A stretch of 64,000 bases of DNA from assembly GCF_000376565.1 (NCBI RefSeq), contig NZ_BARG01000014.1, forward strand, positions 62,001 through 126,000. The letters are read 5' to 3'. The position numbers were made by a program, and so were the translations under genes. The stretch comes from Streptomyces hokutonensis (GTDB lineage: Bacteria; Actinomycetota; Actinomycetes; Streptomycetales; Streptomycetaceae). Each line of letters opens with the position of its first letter. Within the stretch, counting starts at the first letter, position 1. Shown here in pieces: positions 27,724 through 36,535 of this stretch. The notes beneath the pieces are model-generated. The model did no database searches and was not told where the DNA came from. It saw nothing but the letters and a program-made list of their open reading frames with translations.

Positions 27724-29483
27724 ACCCACGGGACCCCCAGTACCACCAGGCCTCCCACGACAGTCAGTCCGCCGCCACCATGAACGCCATCCACCTCACC
27801 GAAGTCGACGGCATACCCACCCTCTTCGCCTACGCCCCCGGCCCCCTCCGCGCCGGACTGGTCTTCCGCGTCGGCACCGCCGACGAGACCCTCGCCCGGG
27901 CCGGTGTCACGCACCTCGTCGAACATCTCGCCCTGTACCGGCACGGCCTCGCCGACTACCACTACAACGGCGCGACCAAGGCCGCCTTCACCCACTTCCA
28001 CGTGGAGGGCGCCGAGCACGAGATCGTCGACTACCTCCACGGCGTCTGCGCCTCCCTCGCCGACCTCCCCATGGAGCGCCTGGAGACGGAGAAGGAGATC
28101 CTGCGGACGGAGGAGTCCCGCCGCGAACCCGGTCAACTCCCGCTGTGGCGCTACGGCGCCCAGGGCTACGGCCTGGTCAGCTACCCGGAGTGGGGCGTCA
28201 GGGGCCTGCGCCCGGAGGACGTACGGCACTGGACGGAGACCTGGTTCACCGGCGGCAACGCCGTGCTGTGGATCGCCGGCGAGCGCTTCCCGGCCGGACT
28301 CACCCTCAAGCTGCCCCCGGGCGCCCGCCACCCGCTCCCCGCCGTCACCTCAGCGCTCCCCACCACGCCCGCGCACTTCGCCGACGGCCAGGGCGGAGTC
28401 CTCCTCGACGCCGTCGTCACCGACACCGCCGCCGCCCGCCTCTACGCCGGCGTCCTGGAACGCGAACTCTCCCGCGCCCTGCGCCAGGAGGACGGCAACT
28501 CCTACACCGCCGCCACCGACTACACCTCCCGCCGCGACGGCCACGCCGTCGTCACCGCGTTCGCGGACTCGCTCCCCGCCAAGCAGGACGCGGTGCTCGG
28601 CGGCTTCGTCGACGTCCTAGCCGCGCTCCAGGCCGGCCGTATCGCGCCGGCCGACCTGGAGGCCGTACGCACGCGCGCCGACACGGGACTGACGGCGGCC
28701 GACGCGGCCGTACGACGACTGCCGGGCGCGGCGGAGGACCTGCTCGCCGGACGGCCGCCGCGCGGGCTCGACGAACTGCGGCACGAGCTGTGGTCGGTGA
28801 CGCCCGGTCAGCTGCACGCGGTGGCCCTGGAGGCCGCCGGGACCGCGCTGTTGCAGGTGCCGGCGGGGCACAGCGCGAGCTGGGCGGGATACGCGGAGGC
28901 GCCGGTCCGTTCGACGTACGCCGTCACCGGGCGGCGTTTCGAGGCGGTGGCCAAGGACGGGTCCGCGCTGGTGGTCGGGGACGACGGGGTCAGCGTGACC
29001 GTGCGCGGACGCGACGGCGGCGACCTCGCGGTGACCGTGCCGTACCGTTCCTGCGCCGCCGTGCTCAGCTGGCCCGACGGCGGCCGGCGGCTCATCGGCA
29101 CCGACGGTCTCGCCGTCGCCGTAGAACCGGGGCTCTACGGCGTCGACGCGCACACGATGGCGATACTCGACGCGGCCGTACCGCCGCACGCGCGCGTGGA
29201 GTTGCCGCCGCGGCAGAGCGCACCGCGCGCGGAGGCGCCCGAACCGGCCGCGGCGAGCAGTGCCGCGCCCGCCCGGCGCACCGGCGGGCAGACCGCCGCG
29301 CTGGTCGTTCTCTTCCTCCTGGGCGGGCTGTTCGCCTTCATCGCGCTCGCGACGACGGTCTTCGGCCACGACCCAGACAGCAGCACCGGCGAATGGCTCG
29401 GCCTCTCGGGCTTCCTGTGGGCCGTCACCGGACTGATCGTCTGGCCCGCGGTACGGATCCTGCGGCGCACCCGGCGGGCGTGA
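27720..29483 (+). CDS. M16-family zinc peptidase-like membrane protein
   Basis: 587 residues. The inverted zinc motif HLVEH lies at residues 65-69, with the expected downstream acidic region (EKEILRTEESRRE), identifying a peptidase M16/pitrilysin-like protein. The C-terminal part is a beta-rich region and then two transmembrane helices (TAALVVLFLLGGLFAFIALATTVFG; LWAVTGLIVWPAVRIL), so it is membrane-anchored. ATG 27720 overlaps the preceding TGA; ATG 27780 is an alternative start. Canonical M16 proteins are two-domain; here the second half is weak, so activity is plausible but unproven. Confidence 0.8.
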   Translation: MNPRDPQYHQASHDSQSAATMNAIHLTEVDGIPTLFAYAPGPLRAGLVFRVGTADETLARAGVTHLVEHLALYRHGLADYHYNGATKAAFTHFHVEGAEHEIVDYLHGVCASLADLPMERLETEKEILRTEESRREPGQLPLWRYGAQGYGLVSYPEWGVRGLRPEDVRHWTETWFTGGNAVLWIAGERFPAGLTLKLPPGARHPLPAVTSALPTTPAHFADGQGGVLLDAVVTDTAAARLYAGVLERELSRALRQEDGNSYTAATDYTSRRDGHAVVTAFADSLPAKQDAVLGGFVDVLAALQAGRIAPADLEAVRTRADTGLTAADAAVRRLPGAAEDLLAGRPPRGLDELRHELWSVTPGQLHAVALEAAGTALLQVPAGHSASWAGYAEAPVRSTYAVTGRRFEAVAKDGSALVVGDDGVSVTVRGRDGGDLAVTVPYRSCAAVLSWPDGGRRLIGTDGLAVAVEPGLYGVDAHTMAILDAAVPPHARVELPPRQSAPRAEAPEPAAASSAAPARRTGGQTAALVVLFLLGGLFAFIALATTVFGHDPDSSTGEWLGLSGFLWAVTGLIVWPAVRILRRTRRA

Positions 29484-29502
29484 CCCACCGGACGTACGGG
29501 AT

Positions 29503-29859
29503 CTACCGCAGGTACGGGTTCCCCTGCTGCGGGGGCACCGGCATGCCCATGTACAGCTGCTGTTTCGGGGGCGGGGTGTCGAACATCCCGAACAGCAGCA
29601 GTCCGGCGGCCATGAACATGGTCAGTACGACCGCCAGGCCGAGGAACGGGTCGCCGCTGGAGCTGCCGCCGGACGCCGCCCACGGCAGGGTGACGCACTC
29701 GTAGAGCACGAAGGACGCGAACACGCCCCAGTCGGAACCCCGCCCGCGGCGGATCGCCGCGTACAGGAAGGGCACCCACATCAGGAGGCCGCACGACCCC
29801 CAGGCGAGGAACACCCAGGCGATCCGTTGTCCCCAGCCGGCTTCGAGCCGTTTTGCCAT
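29503..29859 (-). CDS. small hypothetical membrane protein
   Basis: 118 residues from ATG 29859. Hydrophobic helices include IAWVFLAWGSCGLLMWVPFLYAAI, WGVFASFVLYECVTLPWA and LGLAVVLTMFMAAGLLLFGMF; the C-terminus is Gln/Pro-rich (PPPKQQLYMGMPVPPQQG). Upstream Arg-rich sequence in the same frame looks non-coding. It is convergent with the M16 gene (19-base gap). The function is unknown. Confidence 0.7.
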   Translation of the reverse strand: MAKRLEAGWGQRIAWVFLAWGSCGLLMWVPFLYAAIRRGRGSDWGVFASFVLYECVTLPWAASGGSSSGDPFLGLAVVLTMFMAAGLLLFGMFDTPPPKQQLYMGMPVPPQQGNPYLR

Positions 29860-30271
29860 GTCAACCCCCCAAGGTCGGGCCAAGGTTATGGCACGGGCCG
29901 CCGCCCGGGGGACGAACGGCCATGTGAACCGTCCCGAGACCCGGCGGACGCCCGCCACGTCCGCGCACTGGTACGGCGTTTGTCCGGTCCGCGTTCCCCG
30001 GTACGGGAGTTTTTGCCGTGTCGTGAGGGAATCTTGTGGCGATCGAGAGAATCCGTTTTCCAGGTCGAAGGACACCGTCGATTATCGTGCGATTCGCTGG
30101 GGTCCCAAGTCCCGCGCGCGCACGGACAGTTCCGTACACAGGGCCGTACGACCGTACTCCTACGGCGTCGCCGCGCCGGACCCGCGCAGCTTCCGGGGCC
30201 CTCAGGGGGCCGACAACTTTCCGGCGGACGTCGTACACGTCCGCTTGTCATGAACAGGGGTGGGGTTTTTC
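29860..30271. other. 412-bp divergent intergenic region
   Basis: No gene is seen in either direction. The stretch should hold divergent promoters for the small membrane protein and the DUF1906 gene; a GTACGACCGTAC inverted repeat lies around 30146. I cannot assign a promoter with confidence. Confidence 0.4.
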
Positions 30272-31099
30272 GTGTCCGAGCACCGGCAGTCGAAGAAGCG
30301 CAGATACATCGCTTGGGGCGTCGCGGGTGCCGCCGTCGTCGCCGGGGGCGGTATCGCCGCGCAGACCTCGATGGCCGCCACGACGTGGCCCGCGCAGAAG
30401 ACCTACACGGGCCGCGCCTTCGACACCTGTGCCGCCCCCTCCCTCGCCGCGATGAAGGCCTGGCACACCGACGGCTTCTACGGCGGCGCCGCCGTCTACA
30501 TCGGCGGCAAGAACCGCGGCTGCAGCCAGCCCAACCTCACGGCCTCCTGGGTCAAGTCCCTCAGCACGGTCGGCTGGAAGTTCATCCCGCTCTACGTCGG
30601 CTCCCAGCCGTCCTGCGGCTCCGGCGGCTCGGTGAAGATCAGCGCCACCACCGCGGCAGCCGTCGGCAAGAGCGAGGCGGACGACGCGGTCGCCAAGTCC
30701 GCGGCGCTCGGCTTCAAGGCCGGCAGCCCGATCTACCTGGACATGGAGTCGTACGACACGACGAACACGTCCTGCAACAACGCCGTGCTGACCTACGTGC
30801 GCGCCTTCGACAAGGAACTGCACGTCAAGATCTACCGCGCCGGCCTCTACGGCTTCTCCAGCTCCAGCGCCAAGGCGATCGCGACGGCGACCAACAAGAC
30901 GGACCTGCCGGGCAACCTCTGGTACGCGCTGTGGGACAAGGTCAACACGACCACCTCGGACTGGCCCTGGGGCTCCACCCAGTTCACCGGGCACAGCCGC
31001 GCCCACCAGTACATGGTCAACAGCAAGGAGACCCGCGGCGGTTACACGATCACCGTGGACCGCGACGCGTGGGACGCGCCGGTGGCCATCACCGGCTGA
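30272..31099 (+). CDS. secreted DUF1906 glycoside-hydrolase-like protein
   Basis: 275 residues. GTG 30272 is chosen because AGGGGTGGGG (30256-30265) precedes it by 6 bases; GTG 30260 is an alternative. A Lys/Arg-rich n-region and hydrophobic core (YIAWGVAGAAVVAGGGIAA) form a signal peptide. The mature part (GRAFDTCAAPSLAAMKAW ... GGAAVYIGGKNRGCSQPNL ... FIPLYVGSQ ... PIYLDMESYD) is the DUF1906/Rv2525c-like TIM barrel, with acidic residues in the DMESYD strand resembling catalytic positions of GH25-like enzymes. It probably acts at the cell wall; the substrate is unknown. Confidence 0.9.
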   Translation: MSEHRQSKKRRYIAWGVAGAAVVAGGGIAAQTSMAATTWPAQKTYTGRAFDTCAAPSLAAMKAWHTDGFYGGAAVYIGGKNRGCSQPNLTASWVKSLSTVGWKFIPLYVGSQPSCGSGGSVKISATTAAAVGKSEADDAVAKSAALGFKAGSPIYLDMESYDTTNTSCNNAVLTYVRAFDKELHVKIYRAGLYGFSSSSAKAIATATNKTDLPGNLWYALWDKVNTTTSDWPWGSTQFTGHSRAHQYMVNSKETRGGYTITVDRDAWDAPVAITG

Positions 31100-31132
31100 G
31101 CGCCGGGTGCTGAAGGGCGAGGGGTGAGGGCG

Positions 31133-31603
31133 ATGAAGATGGTGAGGGTGCTGAGGGCGTCCGCCGCGCCGGTGCTGCGGACGCCGGCCGCGCGCGCGGG
31201 GTTCGCCGTGCTGCCGGTCGTCAGCCTGGGCCTGCTCTGTCCCGTCCCGTCCCTCGTCCTCGCCCTGCGCCGCCGCACCCGCGCCGCCTGGCTGGCCTTC
31301 GCCGGGTTCACCGCGGTCCTCGCGGCCTGGATCACCGAACTCGCGCTGACGCCGGTCGACACGCACGGCGCGCTGTTCGGCGTGGACCTGCTGCTGGTCA
31401 CGCTCTCCATGGCGGGCGCCTCGGCGCACGCGTGGCGGGCGTGGCCGCGGCGGGCGGGGGAGCCGGCGGAGGTTGCGGACGGCCGGACAGGTGTCCTGGT
31501 CTCCGACCGCGCGGAGGGCCTTGCGATCGACCGCGCGGCAAGCGATTCGGTCGCCGATCTCACGGGCGGCCCGGTGGTCGAACGGGCTGAGGAGCAGCGG
31601 TAG
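31133..31603 (+). CDS. hypothetical membrane protein
   Basis: About 156 residues. Hydrophobic segments are FAVLPVVSLGLLCPVPSLVLAL, AWLAFAGFTAVLAAWITELAL and a third weaker one around ALFGVDLLLVTLSMAGA; the C-terminal 40 residues are soluble and acidic. ATG 31133 lies 8 bases after GAGGGG; GTG 31124 is possible. The stop (31601-31603) directly abuts the next ATG, so the pair is likely coupled. Confidence 0.65.
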   Translation: MKMVRVLRASAAPVLRTPAARAGFAVLPVVSLGLLCPVPSLVLALRRRTRAAWLAFAGFTAVLAAWITELALTPVDTHGALFGVDLLLVTLSMAGASAHAWRAWPRRAGEPAEVADGRTGVLVSDRAEGLAIDRAASDSVADLTGGPVVERAEEQR

Positions 31604-32227
31604 ATGGGCAAGCAGGTCCGGCAGGTCACGCAGGCGCGTCCGGTCCCGGTGGAGAGACAGCGACGGCTCACGCGCGTGGGGCTTGCCGTGGTGGCCGGGC
31701 TGCGCGCGCTCGGCGGTCGCACCATCGCCATGATCGCGACGGCGCTCGCCGTCGTCCTCGCGGTGATCGTGACCGGAATCGTCCTCTCCAGGCACGACAG
31801 CCGCCCGCCGATCCCCGCCACCAGGGCCCGGCACTACACCGATACCGACGCCTGCCTGCTCACCGACCACCAAGGCATCAACGGCAGCACCGCCGCCACG
31901 GTCTGGCGGGGCATGCAGGACGCATCGCTCAGGACGCACACGCGCGTGACCTACTCCTCGGTGACCGGCGAACAGAGCACCGCGAACGCGCGCCCCTTCC
32001 TCAACGCCATGCTTCAGAGCTCCTGCGAGGTCGTCCTCGCGGTGGGCGGCGCCGAGGTGAAGGCGGCACAGGAGACGACGGAGCGGTACGCGAAGGTCGG
32101 TTTCGTCCTCGTGGGCGGCGGCAGCGCGGACAAGACCCCCACGAACGTGTCCTGGGTACCCACCGGGGACGGGCTCCGCGAGGCAGTCGCGGCGGCCGTG
32201 GAACGAGTGGTGGACGCGCGGAACTAG
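31604..32227 (+). CDS. membrane-tethered BMP/PnrA-like substrate-binding domain protein
   Basis: 207 residues. One transmembrane helix (TIAMIATALAVVLAVIVTGIVL, about residues 40-61) anchors a periplasmic-binding-type domain (TDACLLTDHQGINGSTAATVWRGMQDAS, CEVVLAVGGAEVKAAQE, FVLVGGGSAD) resembling the first half of basic membrane protein/PnrA nucleoside-binding proteins. Usual family length is about 330 residues, so this is a short form. No ABC permease lies beside it. It starts immediately after the previous stop codon. Confidence 0.65.
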   Translation: MGKQVRQVTQARPVPVERQRRLTRVGLAVVAGLRALGGRTIAMIATALAVVLAVIVTGIVLSRHDSRPPIPATRARHYTDTDACLLTDHQGINGSTAATVWRGMQDASLRTHTRVTYSSVTGEQSTANARPFLNAMLQSSCEVVLAVGGAEVKAAQETTERYAKVGFVLVGGGSADKTPTNVSWVPTGDGLREAVAAAVERVVDARN

Positions 32228-32371
32228 CGCACGCGTGCGTGCCCGTGCGTGCCGGTGCCCGAAGTCCTCGTGAATCGTTGGTCGAATGGGTTGGCCACAG
32301 GCGACCCACTGCCTAACATCGATCACCGCAAGACTTTGTGCACCGTCGCACAATCTCCTCGGGAGGCTCCC

Positions 32372-33019
32372 TTGCACCGCCGCCGTCGCACCGCGCTCGT
32401 CCTCACCGCCGTGATCGCCGCCGCGGCCCCCGCCCTGACCGCCTGCGGAAGCGAGGCGCATCCCGGCGCGGCGGCCGTCGTCGGCGGGCAGCGCATCACC
32501 GTCGCGCAGCTGCAGAGCCGGGTCAACGAGGTGCGCGTGGCCCAGCGGGCGGCCGTCCAGGACCAGGCCCAGTACACGCGGGCCATCGCCACCACCGGCG
32601 GCCTCACCCGCGAGACGCTCTACGGCATGGTCTTCGACCAGGTCGTGCACCGCGCCGCACAGGACGCCGACGTCACCGTCACCCGCAAGGACATCCAGGA
32701 CATGCGGGCCGCCCTCGCCCAGCAGGCCGGCGGCTCCAAGGCCCTGGAGGCGACCTGGCTCGCACAGTACGGCGTCGCGCCGCAGCGCCTCGACGAGAAC
32801 CTCCGCCTCCAGGTGGAGGGCCGCAAACTCGCCGCGAAACTCGGCACCGACACCAGCCAGCCCGCCTTCTGGAAGGCCCTGTCGACCGCCTCCAAGGAAC
32901 TCCACGTCGACCTCAACCCGCGCTACGGCACGTGGGACGTGGAGAAGAGCAGCCGCGTCGACGCGAAGACACCGTGGGTGCGTGAGGTGACGGCGGCGCA
33001 GACGCAGGAGTCGGCGTAA
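32372..33019 (+). CDS. SurA N-terminal-domain lipoprotein
   Basis: 215 residues. The TTG at 32372 is chosen since GGGAGG (32361-32366) is 5 bases upstream and it begins HRRRRTALVLTAVIAAAAPALTACG, a lipoprotein signal with lipobox LTAC. The remainder (AAVVGGQRITVAQLQSRVNEVR ... LYGMVFDQVVHRAAQDADVTVTRKDIQDM) is a SurA-N/PrsA-like chaperone fold without a rotamase domain. This lipoprotein adjoins mazG in other Streptomyces as I recall. It probably assists folding of exported proteins. Confidence 0.85.
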   Translation: MHRRRRTALVLTAVIAAAAPALTACGSEAHPGAAAVVGGQRITVAQLQSRVNEVRVAQRAAVQDQAQYTRAIATTGGLTRETLYGMVFDQVVHRAAQDADVTVTRKDIQDMRAALAQQAGGSKALEATWLAQYGVAPQRLDENLRLQVEGRKLAAKLGTDTSQPAFWKALSTASKELHVDLNPRYGTWDVEKSSRVDAKTPWVREVTAAQTQESA

Positions 33020-33104
33020 CGGTACGGCGCCTCCTCCGGAGGGGCTGCCCACTGGCCTGTGGATAACTCGTGGGGCTGTCGGCGGCGTGGGTTACGTTCG
33101 GTGT

Positions 33105-34118
33105 GTGAACGCAACCACGCCTGGTCCCGAGAGCACCCCCGCTCCCGCGCCCACCCCCGCTCCTGGCCGTATCGTCCTGCTCACCACCAGCCACCGTGTC
33201 GCCCCCGGCCTGCTGTCCTGGCCCGCCTGGGAGGCGCTGCGCACCGCCGACCGCGTGCTGTGTGCGGAAGCCGCGCATCCGCAGCTGCCGTATCTGAGCG
33301 AGGCCGGCATAACCGTGGTCGAGGCGTCCCCGACCGCCGAGGAACTGGTCGCCGCCTGCGCCGGCGGCCACACCGTGGTCGTCGTCGCCACGGGCGAGGG
33401 CGAACCGGCGCTGACCGACGGCCTGGCCCGCCTCGCCGGCTCCGGCCGCGTGCAGATGCCCGAGCTGGAACTCCTCCCCGCCTCCTACGACCTTCCGGGC
33501 GCCCGCCTCCTCGACCTCGTCCAGGTCATGGACCGCATCCGGGTCGAGTGCCCGTGGTCCTCGCAGCAGACCCACAAGGGGCTGGCGAAGTACGGCATCG
33601 AGGAGGCGTACGAACTCGTCGAGGCGATCGAGGAGGGCGACCGCGACGAACTGCGCGAGGAACTGGGCGACGTCCTCCTCCAGGTCGTCTTCCACGCCCG
33701 CATCGCGGAAGAGGACCCCGACACCCCCTTCTCGATCGACGACGTGGCCGGCGGCATCGTCACCAAGCTGATCCACCGCCACCCGCACGTCTTCGGCGAC
33801 GAGACCGCGTCGACTCCCGAGGAGGTCAAGGCACATTGGCTCCGCACGAAGGCGGAGGAGAAGCGCCGTACCTCTATTACCGAGGGCATCCCCATGGGCC
33901 AGCCTGGTCTGGCTCTGGCGGCGAAGCTGGCATCGCGCGTGCGGACGGCGGGACTTGAGGTGCCGTTGCCTCTGGCGGAGGGGGGCGACGGCATCGGGTA
34001 CGAGCTGCTCGCGCTGGCGGTGCGCGCGGAGGCGGACGGCGTGGATCCGGAGGCGGCGTTGCGGGCGGCGGGGCGTGCTTATCGGGATGCGATCAGGGAG
34101 GTTGAAGGGCGGATCTGA
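33105..34118 (+). CDS. mazG: nucleoside triphosphate pyrophosphohydrolase MazG
   Basis: 337 residues. MazG hydrolyses NTPs to NMP and pyrophosphate, clearing abnormal nucleotides and affecting (p)ppGpp balance. An N-terminal actinobacterial extension precedes the core; the MazG signature is DRIRVECPWSSQQTHKGLAKYGIEEAYELVE, with the EExxE-type metal ligands (EEAYELVEAIEEGDRDELREELGD). A second region (FSIDDVAGGIVTKLIHRHPHVFGD ... GLALAAKLASR) completes the fold. GTG 33105 is the likely start; no clear Shine-Dalgarno is present, so leaderless initiation is possible. Confidence 0.95.
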   Translation: MNATTPGPESTPAPAPTPAPGRIVLLTTSHRVAPGLLSWPAWEALRTADRVLCAEAAHPQLPYLSEAGITVVEASPTAEELVAACAGGHTVVVVATGEGEPALTDGLARLAGSGRVQMPELELLPASYDLPGARLLDLVQVMDRIRVECPWSSQQTHKGLAKYGIEEAYELVEAIEEGDRDELREELGDVLLQVVFHARIAEEDPDTPFSIDDVAGGIVTKLIHRHPHVFGDETASTPEEVKAHWLRTKAEEKRRTSITEGIPMGQPGLALAAKLASRVRTAGLEVPLPLAEGGDGIGYELLALAVRAEADGVDPEAALRAAGRAYRDAIREVEGRI

Positions 34119-34171
34119 GGGCGTGGGCTCAGTACCGTTGGCTCAGGACGGTTTCGGGTGTGGGGGAGCGC

Positions 34172-36535
34172 GTGGACGACGGGGAGTTGGAGCGGCTGGC
34201 CGACGAGGCGGTCGATGTGCTGGTGTGGGGTCTGGGAGCGCCCGGCTGGACGGACTGGGCGGCGGTCCGGGCCGAGTTCGTCGTCTGGTTCGGCCGGCGT
34301 GGACTGGACGCGTACGGGCAGGACCTCGCCACTGTCAACGGGGGGAGGGGAGCGTCCCCGAGCATCGCGCAGATGGCACTGTGGCGCCGTCAACTGCTTG
34401 AGGGGATCCGGCGGTCGTCCAATCCCATGGCGACCGACGAACTCCGCGCCCTCATCGATCGGTTCGGCCCGAACGCGCTCCTCGCGCCGCCCAAAGACGG
34501 CTCCCTTCTCGACACCGGCCAATCGACGATCCTGCCCCCGCTGCCCGAGCCCACCGGCGGAGACCTCCTCGACTTCCGCAACGGAACCTTCAACGCACAG
34601 GTCGTCGGCGTCCAGCACGTGAGCAACACGTACGCCGCCCCGTCCCCGGGGGAGGCCCAACCGGGCCCGCTCGACTGGCCGTTGGCGAAGGACATCGAGC
34701 CGCGCACACACGGGGTCCGGCCGACCCGGAGAGTGAAGGGGCTGCCCGCGCTGCCGCCGTATGTGCGCAGGGACCAGGACGGGACGGTCAACTCAGCGTT
34801 GGAGCAGGTGAGTTCGGAGGGCGGGTTGGTGGTCGTCCTCGGGCCGGCGTATGCGGGCAAGTCGCGTACGGCGCTGGCCGCGATGGCTCAAGTGCTCCCC
34901 GACCACGTGGTGTTCGTGCCCACCCAGCACGAAGAACTGCGGAAGCTGCCCGCGCTGTTGCGGGGCCGGGCGGAGCGGTGTGTCGTCTGGCTCGACGACC
35001 TCGACGTGCATCTCGGGAGCGGTGGTCTGGAGCCGAGACTGCTAGGCCAGTTGACCGGGCTCGAAGCGGTCGTGGTGGCGACGATGCGGGAGGAGACCTA
35101 CGCCAAGTACGCCCGGAGGACGTCCGAGCAGGGCAGGCTGCTGGACCTGGCGCGGCTCGTCGAACTTCCTCGCGCCTGGGGGCCCGCTGAACGCAAGCGT
35201 GCTGAGGAGACTGGTGATCCCCGGCTCATCGAGGCCGCCCGTGAGAGCGGCACGGTGGGAGTCGCCACCTACCTCGCCATCGGCCCCCGCCTCTGGAACG
35301 ACTGGCAACTCGCCCCGAACCGCGAGCGGCACCCTCGTGGGTACGCACTGGTGCGCGCGGCCGTTGATCTGGCCCGGTGCGGGCTGAAGGGGCCTTTGCC
35401 GCAGGACCTGTTGGTGAAGGTGCACGAGGGGTACGGCATCGAGGGGCTGGAGCGGGAGTCCCTGGAGGACGCCTGGGAGTGGGCCGGGCGGAAGCGGTAC
35501 GGGGTGCTGCGCACGCTGAGATGCGGTGAAGGGGAGAAGGGGCCGTTCGGGGACGTGCTGCCGTATTTCGTGCATACGGCGGAACAGGACGAGACGTTTC
35601 CGCCTGTCGGCGATTGGGTGTGGGGTCACGCGCTGGAGGCGGCTCGGGCGAACCCGGCGGCGTATGACATCGAGAGTGTCGCCGCCGGGGCACGGATGGC
35701 GTATCTGCGCGAGGCTGAGGCGGGAGACGCGTCGGCGATGCATGCCCTTGGCCTGCTCGAAGAAAGCCTCGGGGACGGGGAGAAGGCAGAGTTCTGCTTC
35801 CGGCAGGCGGCGGAGGCCGGGTGGTCCGAGTCCGCTGGGTACCTTGGGCGGCTACTTTCGGAGAGCGGCCAGAAGAGGGAGGCGGAAGCCTTCCTGGAGT
35901 CGGCCGCCGAAGCGGGGGACGGCGACGCGGCGACGCTGCTCGGCAAACTCCTGTTGGAGCGAGCGGAACGGTGGCTGAGGGCCGGGGCCAAGGGTGGGAA
36001 TCCGGAGGCCGCGCACCGGTTGGGCGATGTACTGCTCGGAAAAGGGGACGTCGAATCCGCGGCCGCTTACTACGACGCGGCGGCAAGCATGGGATACGCC
36101 GGGATCGCTTTGAGCTCGGTCTTGTGGCATCTCTTGTGCAACGAGTCCGAGGCAGCCGAGGTATGGCTGGGGCGAGCGGCGAGCGACGGCAACGAGGGGC
36201 CAGCTGAACTCCGACAACTGTTGAGGCGCCAGCCGGACTCTTTGGCGGAAGCCGCGAATTTCTTCAGTGACACCGACGGCTGGCCCCTAGACATCGCCCA
36301 CTACGGCGCCGTACTGGAAAAACAGGGCCACCCCGACGAAGCCCGCGCCCAATACGAGAAGGCCTTCGAGTCCGGCGACTCCTACGGCGCCTACCGCCTA
36401 GCCACCCTCCTCGATACGCAAGGCAACCCCGCCGAAGCCACAACCTGGTACCGCAAAGCCGCCGACATGGGACACCCCGCCGCCCTGAAGGCCCTCGCCG
36501 AGCGCGCCCCCACCCCAGATACCGTCAAGGAGTGA
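34172..36535 (+). CDS. STAND-type NTPase with Sel1/TPR repeats
   Basis: 787 residues. GTG 34172 follows GGGGGAG by 4 bases; GTG 34160 is an alternative. N-terminal helical domain (ERLADEAVDVLVWGLG..., about 5-85), then a short motif NGTFNAQVVGVQHVSNTY (about 137-154) resembling the linker of effector-associated-domain proteins, a P-loop GPAYAGKSRT (about 224-233), Walker B CVVWLDDLD (270-278), then Sel1-like/TPR repeats from about residue 510 (ASAMHALGLLEESLGDGEKAEFCFRQAAEAG). The layout is a signal-sensing STAND ATPase. In related actinobacteria such genes belong to counter-invader systems; that is inference here. It overlaps the P450 start by 4 bases (GTGA), so the two are translationally coupled. 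It interrupts the common mazG-P450 order. Confidence 0.75.
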   Translation: MDDGELERLADEAVDVLVWGLGAPGWTDWAAVRAEFVVWFGRRGLDAYGQDLATVNGGRGASPSIAQMALWRRQLLEGIRRSSNPMATDELRALIDRFGPNALLAPPKDGSLLDTGQSTILPPLPEPTGGDLLDFRNGTFNAQVVGVQHVSNTYAAPSPGEAQPGPLDWPLAKDIEPRTHGVRPTRRVKGLPALPPYVRRDQDGTVNSALEQVSSEGGLVVVLGPAYAGKSRTALAAMAQVLPDHVVFVPTQHEELRKLPALLRGRAERCVVWLDDLDVHLGSGGLEPRLLGQLTGLEAVVVATMREETYAKYARRTSEQGRLLDLARLVELPRAWGPAERKRAEETGDPRLIEAARESGTVGVATYLAIGPRLWNDWQLAPNRERHPRGYALVRAAVDLARCGLKGPLPQDLLVKVHEGYGIEGLERESLEDAWEWAGRKRYGVLRTLRCGEGEKGPFGDVLPYFVHTAEQDETFPPVGDWVWGHALEAARANPAAYDIESVAAGARMAYLREAEAGDASAMHALGLLEESLGDGEKAEFCFRQAAEAGWSESAGYLGRLLSESGQKREAEAFLESAAEAGDGDAATLLGKLLLERAERWLRAGAKGGNPEAAHRLGDVLLGKGDVESAAAYYDAAASMGYAGIALSSVLWHLLCNESEAAEVWLGRAASDGNEGPAELRQLLRRQPDSLAEAANFFSDTDGWPLDIAHYGAVLEKQGHPDEARAQYEKAFESGDSYGAYRLATLLDTQGNPAEATTWYRKAADMGHPAALKALAERAPTPDTVKE

